Assembly (NCBI RefSeq): GCF_021533195.1
Contig: NZ_JAJNKB010000001.1
Span: 558,001-622,000 of the forward strand
Origin: Portibacter marinus
Lineage (GTDB): Bacteria > Bacteroidota > Bacteroidia > Chitinophagales > Saprospiraceae
Direction of reading: 5' to 3'
DNA length: 64,000 nucleotides
Position numbers and translations under genes: made by a program. The notes beneath the pieces are model-generated. The model ran no database searches. It saw only the letters and a list, made by a program, of their open reading frames with translations, and was not told the origin of the DNA. This document shows, in pieces, positions 36,301-43,194 of the stretch. Numbering within the stretch: the first letter of the stretch is position 1; every line of letters starts with the position of its first letter.

Positions 36301-37903
36301 GCCCAGAAGCTTTACCAAACTGAGGATCGTTTGTATGTTCATAAATAATTCCTACGCCAAGTTTTTCTCCCGTAGAAGTACTGTACTTATGCAGACCACC
36401 GGTGTAAGAATCGAAATCAGGGTCAAAAACGGTGGCTACAACTGAGCCATCACCAGGGAGTACCATGACACTTCCGGTCGCAATTTCTGAATGATACTCA
36501 GGACCTGATATCCAATAATCATAGCCGAAAAACTCGCCACCGCCAGGTCCCTCTCCATTAGCAGCATTAGGGTGACTACCGGTCAAAGGACCTGCCTGGG
36601 CGTTGTTCTCCAACCTCCACGTTCCGTTATCATTCCATGCTAATAATATATCAGGATGTTGATCATCCAGTCTTCCCTGAGTCACAACACTGTGATATCG
36701 GTGAGCGATCCTATCCGATAGGGACAAGATCATATTTCCTTCATCGGTGATTGCCAGATCTGTCAGCCAGTGTTGCGTTTTTCTCGAATCTGCGGGAGTA
36801 TCTCTCCAAAATCCTCTTGGATAATCCGAACTAAATATCTCGCTGAATTGCTCAGTAGTCAAGTCAAATTCAAATACAGTGACTTTCACTTCCCCCTTAT
36901 CTTTTTGCTGGAAAGCAGTACATGTTGTACCAACGTATAGTTTATTTCCTGACCTGGTCAAAGCGAATGCTTTATATAAGTCAGCTCCCTTGCAACCCGG
37001 GTCTGGTACTTGAAAAGCTCTGGTTGTCGATGTAGTTGGGTTAGTAGAGGACAAGCTGACCAATGTATTATTATATATATTAATAACATATAATGTTTCA
37101 CCATTTTCTGAGATCTCAATGCCGCCGAGCCCCATTTTTCCTACTTGTGCGCCATATTCAGGCACATCTGGATCAGTTAAGATCGTTCCAATGGGTTGAC
37201 CCAGTTGATCTAATCTCGCATGTAATTCGGTTACACCTGTCTTCGTATTGGTACTAAATATCGCACCATGTCCGTGCTCACTAAGACCCGCATATTGCTT
37301 GATAAAAGCAGCTGAAAACAATTCTTGAGTGGAAGGCTTCCAGGTTAGTCCCCAAACGGAACCAGTTTGGCTCTTCATCGCAAACTTTCGCACCTCGCTA
37401 TCTAGAGAAAAATTATAATCTGTAAAAACAAGCGTTTCTATGTTGTCGTTCTCTCCTACTCCACCTTGCACAAAACAGGTCAATGCAACCCTTGCATTAT
37501 CAGCACAGTATGATGCCGGGTCTACGAGTGAAAAATTGACATCGCAATTAGGGCTGGATACAAATTGCACGCTGGTCCCATTACCAGAGCTACTGGGGGC
37601 AGGACTGTAATTTCCGCCATGGACAAATTCTATTCTATAATCTACATCTGACTGTAAATTTGAAAAGCTATATGCTCCAAAAAAATCAGTCATTTCCTGT
37701 TCTACTAATTCTCCATCAGCATTAAAAGCCTTTACCAAAACATTAGCCACTCCCTCACCTGCACCTTCTTCAATAACACTTCCAGATATGGTATTACACT
37801 GTCCAGTTGCGCTCTGCAATCCAAGTAAAAGTAGTGCTAAAAATAATGCTGATCTCAAAGAATTGTTGCCGGTTTTTAAGCCGAATTCGCTTGTTATTCT
37901 CAT
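27362..37903 (-). CDS. Giant (3,513-residue) T9SS surface protein with DUF11, HYR-like, dockerin-like and cohesin-like regions
   Basis: A single open frame of 10.5 kb. Order by rough residue: signal peptide 1-35; carboxypeptidase-regulatory-like domain 36-130; a WD/propeller-like region about 135-550; SdrD B-like domain 555-695; three DUF11-like repeats starting near 704, 863 and 1022 (period 159), each beginning FDLAL and ending in Asp-rich NDNGG ... DEDDHDP; then about 1,900 residues of Cys-rich HYR-type repeats with DxxPP/C motifs, including a run with a DNGSFD motif every ~80 residues; a regulatory domain plus dockerin-like repeat pair near 3105-3225; a cohesin-like beta domain near 3270-3400; and a type A T9SS sorting domain 3434-3513. 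It probably works as an adhesin or matrix protein at the cell surface. Partner and ligand are unknown. Confidence 0.88.
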   Translation of the reverse strand: MRITSEFGLKTGNNSLRSALFLALLLLGLQSATGQCNTISGSVIEEGAGEGVANVLVKAFNADGELVEQEMTDFFGAYSFSNLQSDVDYRIEFVHGGNYSPAPSSSGNGTSVQFVSSPNCDVNFSLVDPASYCADNARVALTCFVQGGVGENDNIETLVFTDYNFSLDSEVRKFAMKSQTGSVWGLTWKPSTQELFSAAFIKQYAGLSEHGHGAIFSTNTKTGVTELHARLDQLGQPIGTILTDPDVPEYGAQVGKMGLGGIEISENGETLYVINIYNNTLVSLSSTNPTTSTTRAFQVPDPGCKGADLYKAFALTRSGNKLYVGTTCTAFQQKDKGEVKVTVFEFDLTTEQFSEIFSSDYPRGFWRDTPADSRKTQHWLTDLAITDEGNMILSLSDRIAHRYHSVVTQGRLDDQHPDILLAWNDNGTWRLENNAQAGPLTGSHPNAANGEGPGGGEFFGYDYWISGPEYHSEIATGSVMVLPGDGSVVATVFDPDFDSYTGGLHKYSTSTGEKLGVGIIYEHTNDPQFGKASGLGDMVTICGDLPLEIGNLLWVDTDNDGIQDAGEPHMPNVDLKLYNEQCEEVGSTTTAANGNYYFNESNVDLNHDGIFDGPASGAMYYIVVVDEDFNMDSGILTTESTSYTLAKADVGFGTQPDINDSDATISDACEVFEGKPAIKVTTGSADESDHTFDIGFTPAGGFDLALRKELISAYAVKYGSVVTYKITVFNQGGIAADEVIVNDYLTEAYTFDPGQNPGWKLDDGIAQTLLGEPLTPGSKHELYIKLIVNEGATTSQLVNYAEIGAAFDADGNPLEDVDSTPDNIVDNDNGGVVGQATDDEINDDGTIDEDDHDPATVGIFDLALRKELTDPGEQVVSNSSVEFKITIFNQGSIAAQSVTISDYLPEDLIFNPDINDGWKLLDDSTVTYLIDESINPLTSRTISLTLETGNLIPGNEIIIYAEISAAVDEYGNENSDVDSTPDGIRDNDNGGNPYDGTDNEINDNGTIDEDDHDPAILNYQLFDLALIKTTISNSVKAGSDVEFEIKVLNQGEIAAKTIGIVDYIPEGMTLNDPEWLMDGEGMAKKEITIPGGLQPGDSITIKVTLKVGEDFFAGTLVNYAEIDHVTGMDDRDLSDSDVDSHPDDERNNDPGGLPGGPTDNQVNGENGEDEDDHDPAFVFVFSSLVNESCICLENATNTEEGQFGELIQIIAPSGLTWYIEQSNGLFDAGFTTMNPPTGDDFAKGSQYPMTEFATGPDGYILPEYPIGGTGNSEYYIFGVRQDGEDYEVVVRNTVGDQEIISDEACNYATNNFEAAEGVCTGALVTYCVDDFDGSAENEWIVDGDAAIVGASDAECVNVQYGNTVGSQVDLVFTSNDESACYSPAMRTVTIGESAGTLSCLSNMNVSLDNNCMLSISPDAILTTPVNVEAVYSVIYTTPQGFMLGNNVDWNNYVDREVVAKVMDNCSGNSCWSTIYVEDKRAPEIECFDLTVSCIEMMEYNGPFVLDNCSEDIILTATGQTQTQLDCDPDYSYILTRSFKAQDEYGNQSDECTQQISVLRPDVDAIVGPEDRTVMNDNALTCNYLDTLENGGELDPFEFGVPMLEGQPIYPSSGEFCNLGVTYKDKVFPTNGCVTKIMRTWLIFEWYCDNVTPDTIIQFINIADMEAPQITCLGDMTVSSNGSTCEGVVNLPQALVSDDCTTDPRVDISYPGGFLENSNGGTILLPLGTHEVTYTVTDDCLNSSSCSITVTVEDRTPPIAICQQHTVLSVRTDGTTYALASSFDDGSYDDCAFGGLEIRRMDGGEACGMDDGGLFGDRVEFCCEDVGEEVMVVLRVYDASGNANQCMVSVHVQDKNPPSIVAPPNLTVDCLEAIDLDDLSRFGEAVATDNCNNTEIQETVFSGLNECRTGIIQRRFIATDGNGTATTSQFITVITEDTFDLDNIIWPQDYFTSAQCDAGSLLPENLPEPNGYPRFIGEGFCTQPAYSYSDKVFDILNSETTCQKIIRSWFVEDFCQFDENGEFMFWRYDQVIEIFNDVPPVLTSTCEDVTICSFNENCETGTVTLSAGASDDCTPGDMMRYAYYIDFDNDGDFDLEDFGAGDTVTVMGEYPLGEHSILFRFSDICGNTVSCRQKFTIENCVEPIVVCHDGLSVGLTAMDLDNDGEFDDEMAIVKARSFDASSYHPCGDSLIYSFTENPADSCRTYDCDSIGMRTVRIYAITPSGQVGFCTTTLDVQDNNDVDICRDVEDCIVMPVDITITECVVDLSPETIGGGPMIDPECICTMTNIEFDDRDSSNVNNSCTTIIRDWTVTFMCGEPMVFTSTQVITIFDNRPPIIECPSSVTVSSSDDSCEGRAELGIPSVLSDCTTEFTITNDSEFADSNEGDASGIYPVGLDTVVYTVTDKCGNIATCAVTVLVTDNADPICDVNDITINVTDTIADITIDPFLIDNGSFDECGMVVDRTITPSVFGCPDAGTVQDVVLTITDESGNTTECMAQVTVRDSVAPICVTRTTNVNLFDDAMVTIPANLINNGSFDLCGELADLEIMNNGFNCERLGTQTVILRITDDSGNFTDCEQDVTVVDRGEPVCILQDITVQLDGNDQAVITGDDIDNGSFDICSGLDSLILDRTSFDCDDIGDVTINVMAVDSAGNTTDCQAVVTVESGGMLMCIANDVTVYLGEDGQATIEVADVDGGSGVPCAEDATKSIDRNMFFCNDVGIENPVTLTISSSLGDTSCTAMVMVLDTISPVVNCPADMTINCVDIVDDLSVFGNVNTIGSNCSVLTEDVIDTVAFNLNECGTGSIVRTFTATDINGNSSQCSQILTVQTGSSFGGENITWPADTLVIEQCISIDPDTIDSRPTVMIPDSMCTNLGFAFEDQFITSNSNCQDTVVRTWMVIDSCPDPFNVFTFEQVIIVIDEMAPMITLEDSLFLCDTLVSYEFEVADCNEISVVYTSDTTVSGMGTTIIGDFPEGNTTVRVTATDRCGNTTEDSIVFNIVLDTVPPQLMCRNRNIAIEEDGETVVLPSDGQWFFGVSDNTTDSTDLMYSFNPDFDMTNDTIVFTCDSVILKSHTLDIYVKDKGGNVSTCIVSYVTTDPNDVCPDNLNGIEGTVATESKLHVPDVRMDLINGDVYEMTDASGFYRFAGMQSEKVYELRPEKNTDHMAGVSSLDLILIQRHILNITKLASPYQLIAADINRSGKITGKDLLDLRKNILGLVNSFPNNTSWRFVDAGYSFVDASNPFSEVFPESFMVYDMNKSHKVDFIGMKVGDVNGSIQMNKLNDVVRRGAPLVFNIHDQKIDALDELLVPVKLSHNLELVGGQISFVLHPSISVVDITSELLDISVSDWSVRQEGSKTLLTLLILPQENLNVGSDETLFNIKLSSAEPMQLEDAISFNVSFDNELYDEALKIRPLSLNIIPREMISNSDMISMVNTPNPWKDKTTISFDLPSNQKATINVYTVTGALVRSISGDYIKGRNEVVLKSSDFDQNGVFYYELVTDNEKISRRMILLK

Positions 37904-38023
37904 GTAAGTCGTTTAAATCGAGTTGTTTTAAAACAATAGTTTTCTTAAATACAGAAGGATTCTATATTATTCTTTTGAGAGGTGTCGAGTAACAGTTTTG
38001 GTTGAGTCTTATTAGACCTATGA

Positions 38024-38031
38024 CAAATATA
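38024..38031 (-). promoter_or_regulatory. Possible -7 element for the giant surface protein gene
   Basis: TATATTTG on the minus strand matches TAnnTTTG. It would give a leader of about 110 bases. No partner -33 element at 19-21 bp. Confidence 0.35.
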
Positions 38032-38264
38032 TAAACTATTTCTATACAAGCATTAAATATATTAAAAAAATCATATATATTTTTTTCACATAATATGTAA
38101 CTGGATTAAATCATACCTTTTTTCTTGGCATTAAAATTGAATTTTCCCATTACATTTGAGATATATTGGAGTCCATGTTTTTTCCGACAATTGAGGTAAA
38201 TGCTTTTTATTCTGTATTAGTGTTCTATTTGTCTTAAAAAGCACTCACAGAATTTTAAAAACAA

Positions 38265-38272
38265 TAACTTTG
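38265..38272 (+). promoter_or_regulatory. Possible -7 element for the 38.3-kb lipoprotein gene
   Basis: TAACTTTG matches TAnnTTTG 59 bp before the ATG at 38331. A TTTG upstream (38228-38231) is 33 bp away, too far for the usual pair. Confidence 0.35.
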
Positions 38273-38330
38273 TACACGGAAGCAGCATAAGCAGAACCAT
38301 GCCGTTTCTTACCATAACAATTAGAATGAA

Positions 38331-39104
38331 ATGCGTAGCAGTGTAGGACTATTCCTAGTTTTATTATTATTTGGTGGGTGTTCACTTTTCAATGAACCTG
38401 GTTCCGAATTGATCTTGAATGTCGACAATGAGTTTGAAGTAGACATTATTGAGCATCTTCAACCTGAGGGGCGAGATTTACGATTTGCTATGTCCTCCAT
38501 TAATGAAGTGATGTGCGAAGAGTCTGAGCTCGTACTTCAGACCGCTAAAAGTAGCAATGCTATAAATATAAAGATTAATGAGATTGCGGTCATGGATAAT
38601 TGCAATTCTGGTATGAGTTATCCATATGGCGAGGCAGACTTTAAATTAAGAAATAGAGATTACCAATTGAGTATCCAGGTGAAAGAGCTGAATAGCCACT
38701 TTGGAATGCTGAATGTGTCGGAGGAAGAATACATCATCACGATGGAGGATTCTAAAGGACTGGTCCTAACCAGAAACAATCTTCAGAAGATCCCTAATTC
38801 CTTTGCCTGGGGTTATTACCAAAATACTGCCAATGGATCAAGCGATTTAATTTCATCTTTTTTACGCGAAAATAACTTGGTAGTGAGGCCATTGGTTCAC
38901 CTTAAACCCGGTTTCTATTCTTATTTCAGTATTGATTCAGAAGGAAATGTCATCATTGATGATTTGCCTTATTCTGGTAGCATAGAAAAGATTGCATTTG
39001 ATAACATCGATCTGACCAAAGTCAAGGATAATCTTTCGACTTTTAAAACTCAGAATCCTGACTTAAAATTTACCATGTATTTTTCTGACGGTACAATCCT
39101 TTAA
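38331..39104 (+). CDS. Hypothetical lipoprotein
   Basis: 257 residues. MRSSVGLFLVLLLFGGCSLFNEPG has a clear lipobox (LFGGC). The rest contains several beta-rich stretches and a C-terminus (NIDLTKVKDNLSTFKTQNPDLKFTMYFSDGTIL) without a recognised domain. It lies between the giant protein (divergent) and threonine aldolase (32 bp downstream, same strand), so it may be co-transcribed with the latter. I do not recognise the family. Confidence 0.8.
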   Translation: MRSSVGLFLVLLLFGGCSLFNEPGSELILNVDNEFEVDIIEHLQPEGRDLRFAMSSINEVMCEESELVLQTAKSSNAINIKINEIAVMDNCNSGMSYPYGEADFKLRNRDYQLSIQVKELNSHFGMLNVSEEEYIITMEDSKGLVLTRNNLQKIPNSFAWGYYQNTANGSSDLISSFLRENNLVVRPLVHLKPGFYSYFSIDSEGNVIIDDLPYSGSIEKIAFDNIDLTKVKDNLSTFKTQNPDLKFTMYFSDGTIL

Positions 39105-39117
39105 TTTTCTTTATTTT

Positions 39118-39139
39118 CATTTTCTAAACTAAGAAAATG
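39118..39139 (+). promoter_or_regulatory. Inverted repeat enclosing the threonine aldolase start codon
   Basis: CATTTTCT-N6-AGAAAATG is a perfect 8-bp inverted repeat whose last three bases are the start codon. As RNA it would fold into a weak A/U-rich hairpin hiding the ATG. There is no T tract, so it is not a normal terminator for the lipoprotein gene upstream. Confidence 0.4.
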
Positions 39140-40210
39140 GATAAGGTGATTAATTTGATGAGCGATACGGTGACAAAGCCAGGCACGGCCATGTTGAAGG
39201 CTATGATGAGTGCAGAGGTAGGTGATGATGTCTTCAGACAAGATCCCACAATCAATCGTCTGGAAAAGCTCGCTGCAGACCTTTTCGAAAAAGAGGGTGC
39301 ACTTTTTTGTCCTTCAGGAACCATGACCAATCAAATTGCGATTAAAGTCCATACTCAACCATTAGATGAGGTGATTTGTGATGAGCTTTCTCATATCTAT
39401 CAATATGAAACCGGAGGGTATGCCTTCAATTCCGGAGTCGCTATCAACCTCATTAAAGGAAACAATGGTAAAATAACGGCTGATCAAATTGAAGCTGCAA
39501 TTAAAGATGACTACGATTGGCTACCTAAATCTAGCTTGGTCGTCCTGGAGAATTCTTGCAATAAGGGGGGCGGAAGCTATTATACATTAGAAGAAATTGC
39601 AACTATTAGCGCCCTTTGTAAAGAGCGAGGACTTAAACTGCATCTTGACGGTGCCAGATTATTCAATGTTTTGGTAGAAACGGGCGAAAGCACTGCAGAG
39701 GTGGGTCGTTATTTTGACAGCCTTTCCATTTGTCTGAGTAAAGGATTGGGAGCGCCGGTTGGGTCTTTGCTCATCGGTGATACCGATTTTATCAGCCAAG
39801 CCCGAAGATTTAGAAAAGTGATGGGAGGTGGGATGAGGCAAGCTGGAATTCTTGCCGCCGCAGGCATATATGCATTGGAAAACAATGTAGAAAGATTAAA
39901 GATCGACAATGACAGAGCAAAGGAAATTGCTGAAATTTTAGGTCAATGTAATTTTGTGGACGACATTCGACCTGTAAAGACCAACATACTCATCTTTGAT
40001 ATTAAAAGTAAATATGACGTTCAAGAGCTGCTCAAAAAGCTAAAAGAAAATGACATACTAGCGGTGCAATTTGGACCACAAACCATTAGATTTGTTTTTC
40101 ATCTTGACATTACCAAAGAGATGATGGACCGGCTGAAAACCGTACTTTCTCAACTGTCCTTACCTTCACGTGATTTTAATTCATCACGAATTTCAGCTGC
40201 ACGCTCATAG
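39137..40210 (+). CDS. Low-specificity L-threonine aldolase
   Basis: 357 residues, PLP fold type I. MSDTVTKPGTAMLKAMMSAEVGDDVFRQDPTINRLEKLAADLFEKEGALFCPSGTMTNQIAI is the family's N-terminal signature. HLDGARLFN supplies the PLP-binding Asp, and CLSKGLGAPVGSLLIG carries the Schiff-base Lys. It cleaves threonine or allo-threonine to glycine and acetaldehyde. The last ~20 residues run past the usual end and are antisense to the 3' part of the next gene (61-bp convergent overlap). Confidence 0.93.
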   Translation: MDKVINLMSDTVTKPGTAMLKAMMSAEVGDDVFRQDPTINRLEKLAADLFEKEGALFCPSGTMTNQIAIKVHTQPLDEVICDELSHIYQYETGGYAFNSGVAINLIKGNNGKITADQIEAAIKDDYDWLPKSSLVVLENSCNKGGGSYYTLEEIATISALCKERGLKLHLDGARLFNVLVETGESTAEVGRYFDSLSICLSKGLGAPVGSLLIGDTDFISQARRFRKVMGGGMRQAGILAAAGIYALENNVERLKIDNDRAKEIAEILGQCNFVDDIRPVKTNILIFDIKSKYDVQELLKKLKENDILAVQFGPQTIRFVFHLDITKEMMDRLKTVLSQLSLPSRDFNSSRISAARS

Positions 40211-40755
40211 TCTTCGTTTTTGAGAACTTCTTCCAACAGCTTATTAAGTGCATCCTTGCTGTAAGTATGTAGTGGTGCATCTTCATCTTTTTCCTGTTGT
40301 CGGGCAGGTCTGCTGGCTGATGAAGCCATTCTTTCTTCTTCCGCTTCATCAAGCACTACTCCTGCCTGCTCCATGATAAACTCAAAAGTATATATGGGAC
40401 AATCAAATCTAACTGCCATAGCAATGGCATCTGAGGTTCTGGAATCAATTTCAAAATACTCTCCATTCCTGAGGCACACCAGCTTCGCATAAAAAATACC
40501 GTCTAGCAAGTTACTGATGACAACTTCTTTAAGCTCTATATCGAATGTTTCGAGGGTATTCTTAAATAAATCGTGAGTCAATGGGCGATTTGGTGACATT
40601 TTTTCCATTGCAACGGCAATGGCCTGTGCTTCAAATCCACCAATCACGATTGGAAGTCTCCTTGATCCTAAAATTTCACCCAGTACAACTGCATAGTTAT
40701 GCGACTGAGTAACGCTATGAGATAACGCAACTATGTCCAGTTCTATTTTTTTCAT
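40150..40755 (-). CDS. Bifunctional nuclease family protein (DUF151) with UVR motif
   Basis: 201 residues. The DUF151 core (MKKIELDIVALSHSVTQSHNYAVVLGE ... RRLPIVIGGFEAQAIAVAMEK ... SRTSDAIAMAVRFDCPIYTFE) fills 1-135. After a charged linker a UvrB/UvrC-type motif (LNKLLEEVLKNEDYERAAEIRDELKSRE) closes the protein. Members have been reported to have DNase/RNase activity. The start overlaps the EtfA stop by one base, so it is in the etf operon, a common order in Bacteroidota. The 3' end overlaps the threonine aldolase gene. Confidence 0.9.
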   Translation of the reverse strand: MKKIELDIVALSHSVTQSHNYAVVLGEILGSRRLPIVIGGFEAQAIAVAMEKMSPNRPLTHDLFKNTLETFDIELKEVVISNLLDGIFYAKLVCLRNGEYFEIDSRTSDAIAMAVRFDCPIYTFEFIMEQAGVVLDEAEEERMASSASRPARQQEKDEDAPLHTYSKDALNKLLEEVLKNEDYERAAEIRDELKSREGKDS

Positions 40756-41717
40756 TAAGCTTCGGCTTTAAATTTTCTCAATGCCTCGTTAAGCCTCGGA
40801 ACCACTTCAAATAAATCACCCACCACACCGTAAGTTGCTGCTTTGAAAAATGGTGCTTCGGGATCCTTATTAATTACGACAATAACCTTTGAATTGTTCA
40901 CTCCTGCAAGATGTTGGATTGCTCCTGATATTCCGATAGCAATGTACAAATTAGGTCTTATGGCAATACCTGTCTGACCTACGTGCTCATGATGAGGTCG
41001 CCAGTCAGAATCGGCCACAGGTCGGGAACATGCTGTCGTTGCTCCAAGAATGTCCGCTAGTTCTTCAATGATTCCCCAATTTTCCGGACCTTTCATTCCT
41101 CTGCCAGCAGAAACGACAAGTTCAGCTTCGGGTAAAGGGACAGTACCCTCTGAGACTTCAACCTCTGTAACCTGCAATCTGCTCGATGGTATTTCAGCTG
41201 ACATCTGTTCTACATTACCAGCACTTCCTGTTTCTTCTACACCAAAGGAATTTCCCATCAATGAAAGAATCTTAACATCGGTATTGATTTCATAAGTAGC
41301 AAATGCTTTACCAGAGAAAACACCTTTGGTCACTTTAAAACTTCCATCCACGTCAGGTAAGGCGTTGACTCCGGAAACTGAGCCAGCTTCCATTTTGACA
41401 GCCAATCTTCCAATCAAGGATTTTCCGTTGCTGCTATGACTTAAGATGATGACCTGAGCGCCGATATCTCTGGCAACCTGAGCAATTACTGAAGTATATG
41501 CCTGGCTATTAAAGTGATTCAAAGCCCCATCGTTCACATTCAAAATTCTTGAAGCCCCATACTTCCCTAGATTTCCGGCACCATTGACTTCACCCAAACA
41601 GAGTGCAATACAGTCAGCACCCATTTTCTCAGCTACCTTACTGGCATAGCTCACCGCTTCAAATGCGGCCTTTTTAAATTGTCCTTTTATCGTTTCAGCA
41701 AATACTAATACTGACAT
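40755..41717 (-). CDS. etfA: Electron transfer flavoprotein subunit alpha
   Basis: 320 residues, normal EtfA length. The C-terminal FAD domain is visible: VVSAGRGMKGPENWGIIEELADILGATTACSRPVADSDWRPHHEHVGQTGIAIRPNLYIAIGISGAIQHLAGV. With EtfB it carries electrons from acyl-CoA dehydrogenases to the quinone pool. Gap to etfB 21 bp; overlap of 1 bp with the following nuclease gene. Confidence 0.96.
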   Translation of the reverse strand: MSVLVFAETIKGQFKKAAFEAVSYASKVAEKMGADCIALCLGEVNGAGNLGKYGASRILNVNDGALNHFNSQAYTSVIAQVARDIGAQVIILSHSSNGKSLIGRLAVKMEAGSVSGVNALPDVDGSFKVTKGVFSGKAFATYEINTDVKILSLMGNSFGVEETGSAGNVEQMSAEIPSSRLQVTEVEVSEGTVPLPEAELVVSAGRGMKGPENWGIIEELADILGATTACSRPVADSDWRPHHEHVGQTGIAIRPNLYIAIGISGAIQHLAGVNNSKVIVVINKDPEAPFFKAATYGVVGDLFEVVPRLNEALRKFKAEA

Positions 41718-41738
41718 CTAATTCTAGTTTTTCTATAT

Positions 41739-42479
41739 TTAAATTACTTTCGACTCTTCGTGTAACAACCTTACTAATTCATCCATGTTTTCAGGATCAA
41801 CCAGTTTTACACCTTCTTTCTTTTCAGGCAATTCATATTTGACCACACTTACCGGTGCGGGAATGTCTCCAGGCTCTATGACCTCTAGCGGTTTCCGCTT
41901 AGCCATCATGATCCCTCTCATGTTAGGAATTCTTTGCTCGGCCAAACCCTTAGCCGCGGAAATGACAAAAGGTGTATCTACTTTTATTCCTTCGACACCA
42001 CCCTCTATATCTCTGTTGATCGTAGCAGTCTGACCTTCCATTTCCAACTTGCTGGCATATGATATGAATGGCAAATCAAGATACTCTGCAACCATTCCTG
42101 CAACCTCGCTACCATTAAAATCTATGGTTTCTTTACCCGTAAATACAATATCATATTGCTCATCTTTTGCATGATCTGCGATCAACTTGGCAACGCCCAG
42201 TGCACTTTCAGGTTCTGCATTAATTCGTATAGCTCTATCTGCTCCAATGGCAAGCGCCTTACGAATGATGATATCATTGCTTGCAGGCCCAACATTTATA
42301 GCCACAACCTCACCTCCCAAACTTTCCTTCAACTCCACTGCTCTTACCAATGCATACCATTCGTCATAGGGGTTCATAATGAACTGAACACCAGAGGTGT
42401 CGAATTCGGTATTATTTTCAGTAAAAGCTATTTTCGCTGTAGTTTCAGGCGTTTTGCTAATACACACTAAAAACTTCAT
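41739..42479 (-). CDS. etfB: Electron transfer flavoprotein subunit beta
   Basis: 246 residues, AMP-binding EtfB. MKFLVCISKTPETTAKIAF ... MNPYDEWYALVRAVELKE ... VFTGKETIDFNGSEVAGMVAEYLDLPFISYASKLEM are family motifs. First gene of the etfB-etfA-nuclease operon. CAAATATA at 42503-42510 (minus-strand TATATTTG) is a likely -7 element 24 bp above the start. Confidence 0.96.
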   Translation of the reverse strand: MKFLVCISKTPETTAKIAFTENNTEFDTSGVQFIMNPYDEWYALVRAVELKESLGGEVVAINVGPASNDIIIRKALAIGADRAIRINAEPESALGVAKLIADHAKDEQYDIVFTGKETIDFNGSEVAGMVAEYLDLPFISYASKLEMEGQTATINRDIEGGVEGIKVDTPFVISAAKGLAEQRIPNMRGIMMAKRKPLEVIEPGDIPAPVSVVKYELPEKKEGVKLVDPENMDELVRLLHEESKVI

Positions 42480-42502
42480 AACTTATTTCCTTAATTTTGC
42501 CA

Positions 42503-42510
42503 CAAATATA
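42503..42510 (-). promoter_or_regulatory. -7 element of the etfBA operon
   Basis: Minus-strand TATATTTG (TAnnTTTG consensus) located 24 bp above the etfB ATG gives a leader of about 20 bases. A -33 TTTG at 19-21 bp is absent on that strand. Confidence 0.45.
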
Positions 42511-42566
42511 TATAATTATAACAGATAACATTTGTGAACAGCCATTGTTGTCAAAAAATTGTCCAG

Positions 42567-42887
42567 ATGACTGAGCGTCTTGAAACTTTATTAAATCACA
42601 TAGAAGATTCACCAAATGATGGATTTCTCTTGTTTGCCATTGCAAAAGAATATGAAAATATTGGAGAAGCAGAGAAAGCATTAGAATATTACGAAAAATT
42701 GAGAATAGATGATCCAAAATATGTGGGCTTGTATTATCACCTGGCAGGCTTGTATGCAGAACTGGACATGACCGAGGAAGCATTGGCCATATATGAGAAA
42801 GGAATCCAGGTCGCAGAAGATCTCAAAGACTTGCATGCGCTTTCGGAGCTGAAAGGAGCCAAATTAAATTTAGAGCTAGAATTATAA
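42567..42887 (+). CDS. TPR-repeat protein
   Basis: 106 residues from the ATG at 42567, the start that fits MTERLETLLNHIE. Three helix pairs follow the TPR pattern: GFLLFAIAKEYENIGEAEKALEYYEKL, YVGLYYHLAGLYAELDMTEEALAIYEKGIQVA and LHALSELKGAKL. Cytoplasmic, no signal. Probably an adaptor that binds other proteins. It is one base from the next small gene, and the two plus the methyltransferase gene form a tight operon. Confidence 0.85.
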   Translation: MTERLETLLNHIEDSPNDGFLLFAIAKEYENIGEAEKALEYYEKLRIDDPKYVGLYYHLAGLYAELDMTEEALAIYEKGIQVAEDLKDLHALSELKGAKLNLELEL

Positions 42888-42888
42888 A

Positions 42889-43194
42889 ATGACACCATTG
42901 GATATAGAAGAATTTAAGGACAAAGCCGGCCAGACCGATCAAGAGTTTAGTGATCCTATCTTACAAAGTTTACACCATATCAAAGCCGGCCAATGGGAGA
43001 TGGCACATGACATAGCGCAGGATATTCCTTCAAAATGGGGATCCTATGTTCATGGCTTATTGCACAGAATTGAGGGAGACAAATGGAATGCGTCCTATTG
43101 GTACACACAGGCAGGTGAAGATGGATTCATGGGCACCATTGACCAAGAATGGAACCATATAGCTGATGCCTATATGAAGTCAAAGGCTACTTAA
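42889..43194 (+). CDS. Hypothetical protein in TPR-methyltransferase operon
   Basis: 101 residues, no signal peptide. It contains HHIKAGQWEMAHDIAQDI and HGLLHRIEGDKWNASYWYTQAGEDG, wordings that occur in a widespread small uncharacterised family. The Trp/His-rich segments are suggestive of a helical repeat. The stop overlaps the start of the next gene (TAATG). Confidence 0.75.
   Translation: MTPLDIEEFKDKAGQTDQEFSDPILQSLHHIKAGQWEMAHDIAQDIPSKWGSYVHGLLHRIEGDKWNASYWYTQAGEDGFMGTIDQEWNHIADAYMKSKAT

Larger units (their letters stand above)
37904..38330. other. 427-bp A/T-rich intergenic region between divergent genes
   Basis: No reading frame of convincing size. It holds TATATTTG on the minus strand (CAAATATA, 38024-38031), about 120 bp before the giant gene start, and TAACTTTG on the plus strand (38265-38272), 59 bp before the lipoprotein start. 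Both match TAnnTTTG, but neither has a TTTG at the usual distance. The central part is extremely A/T-rich with poly-A and poly-T stretches (38060-38110). No clear inverted repeat was found. Confidence 0.5.
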
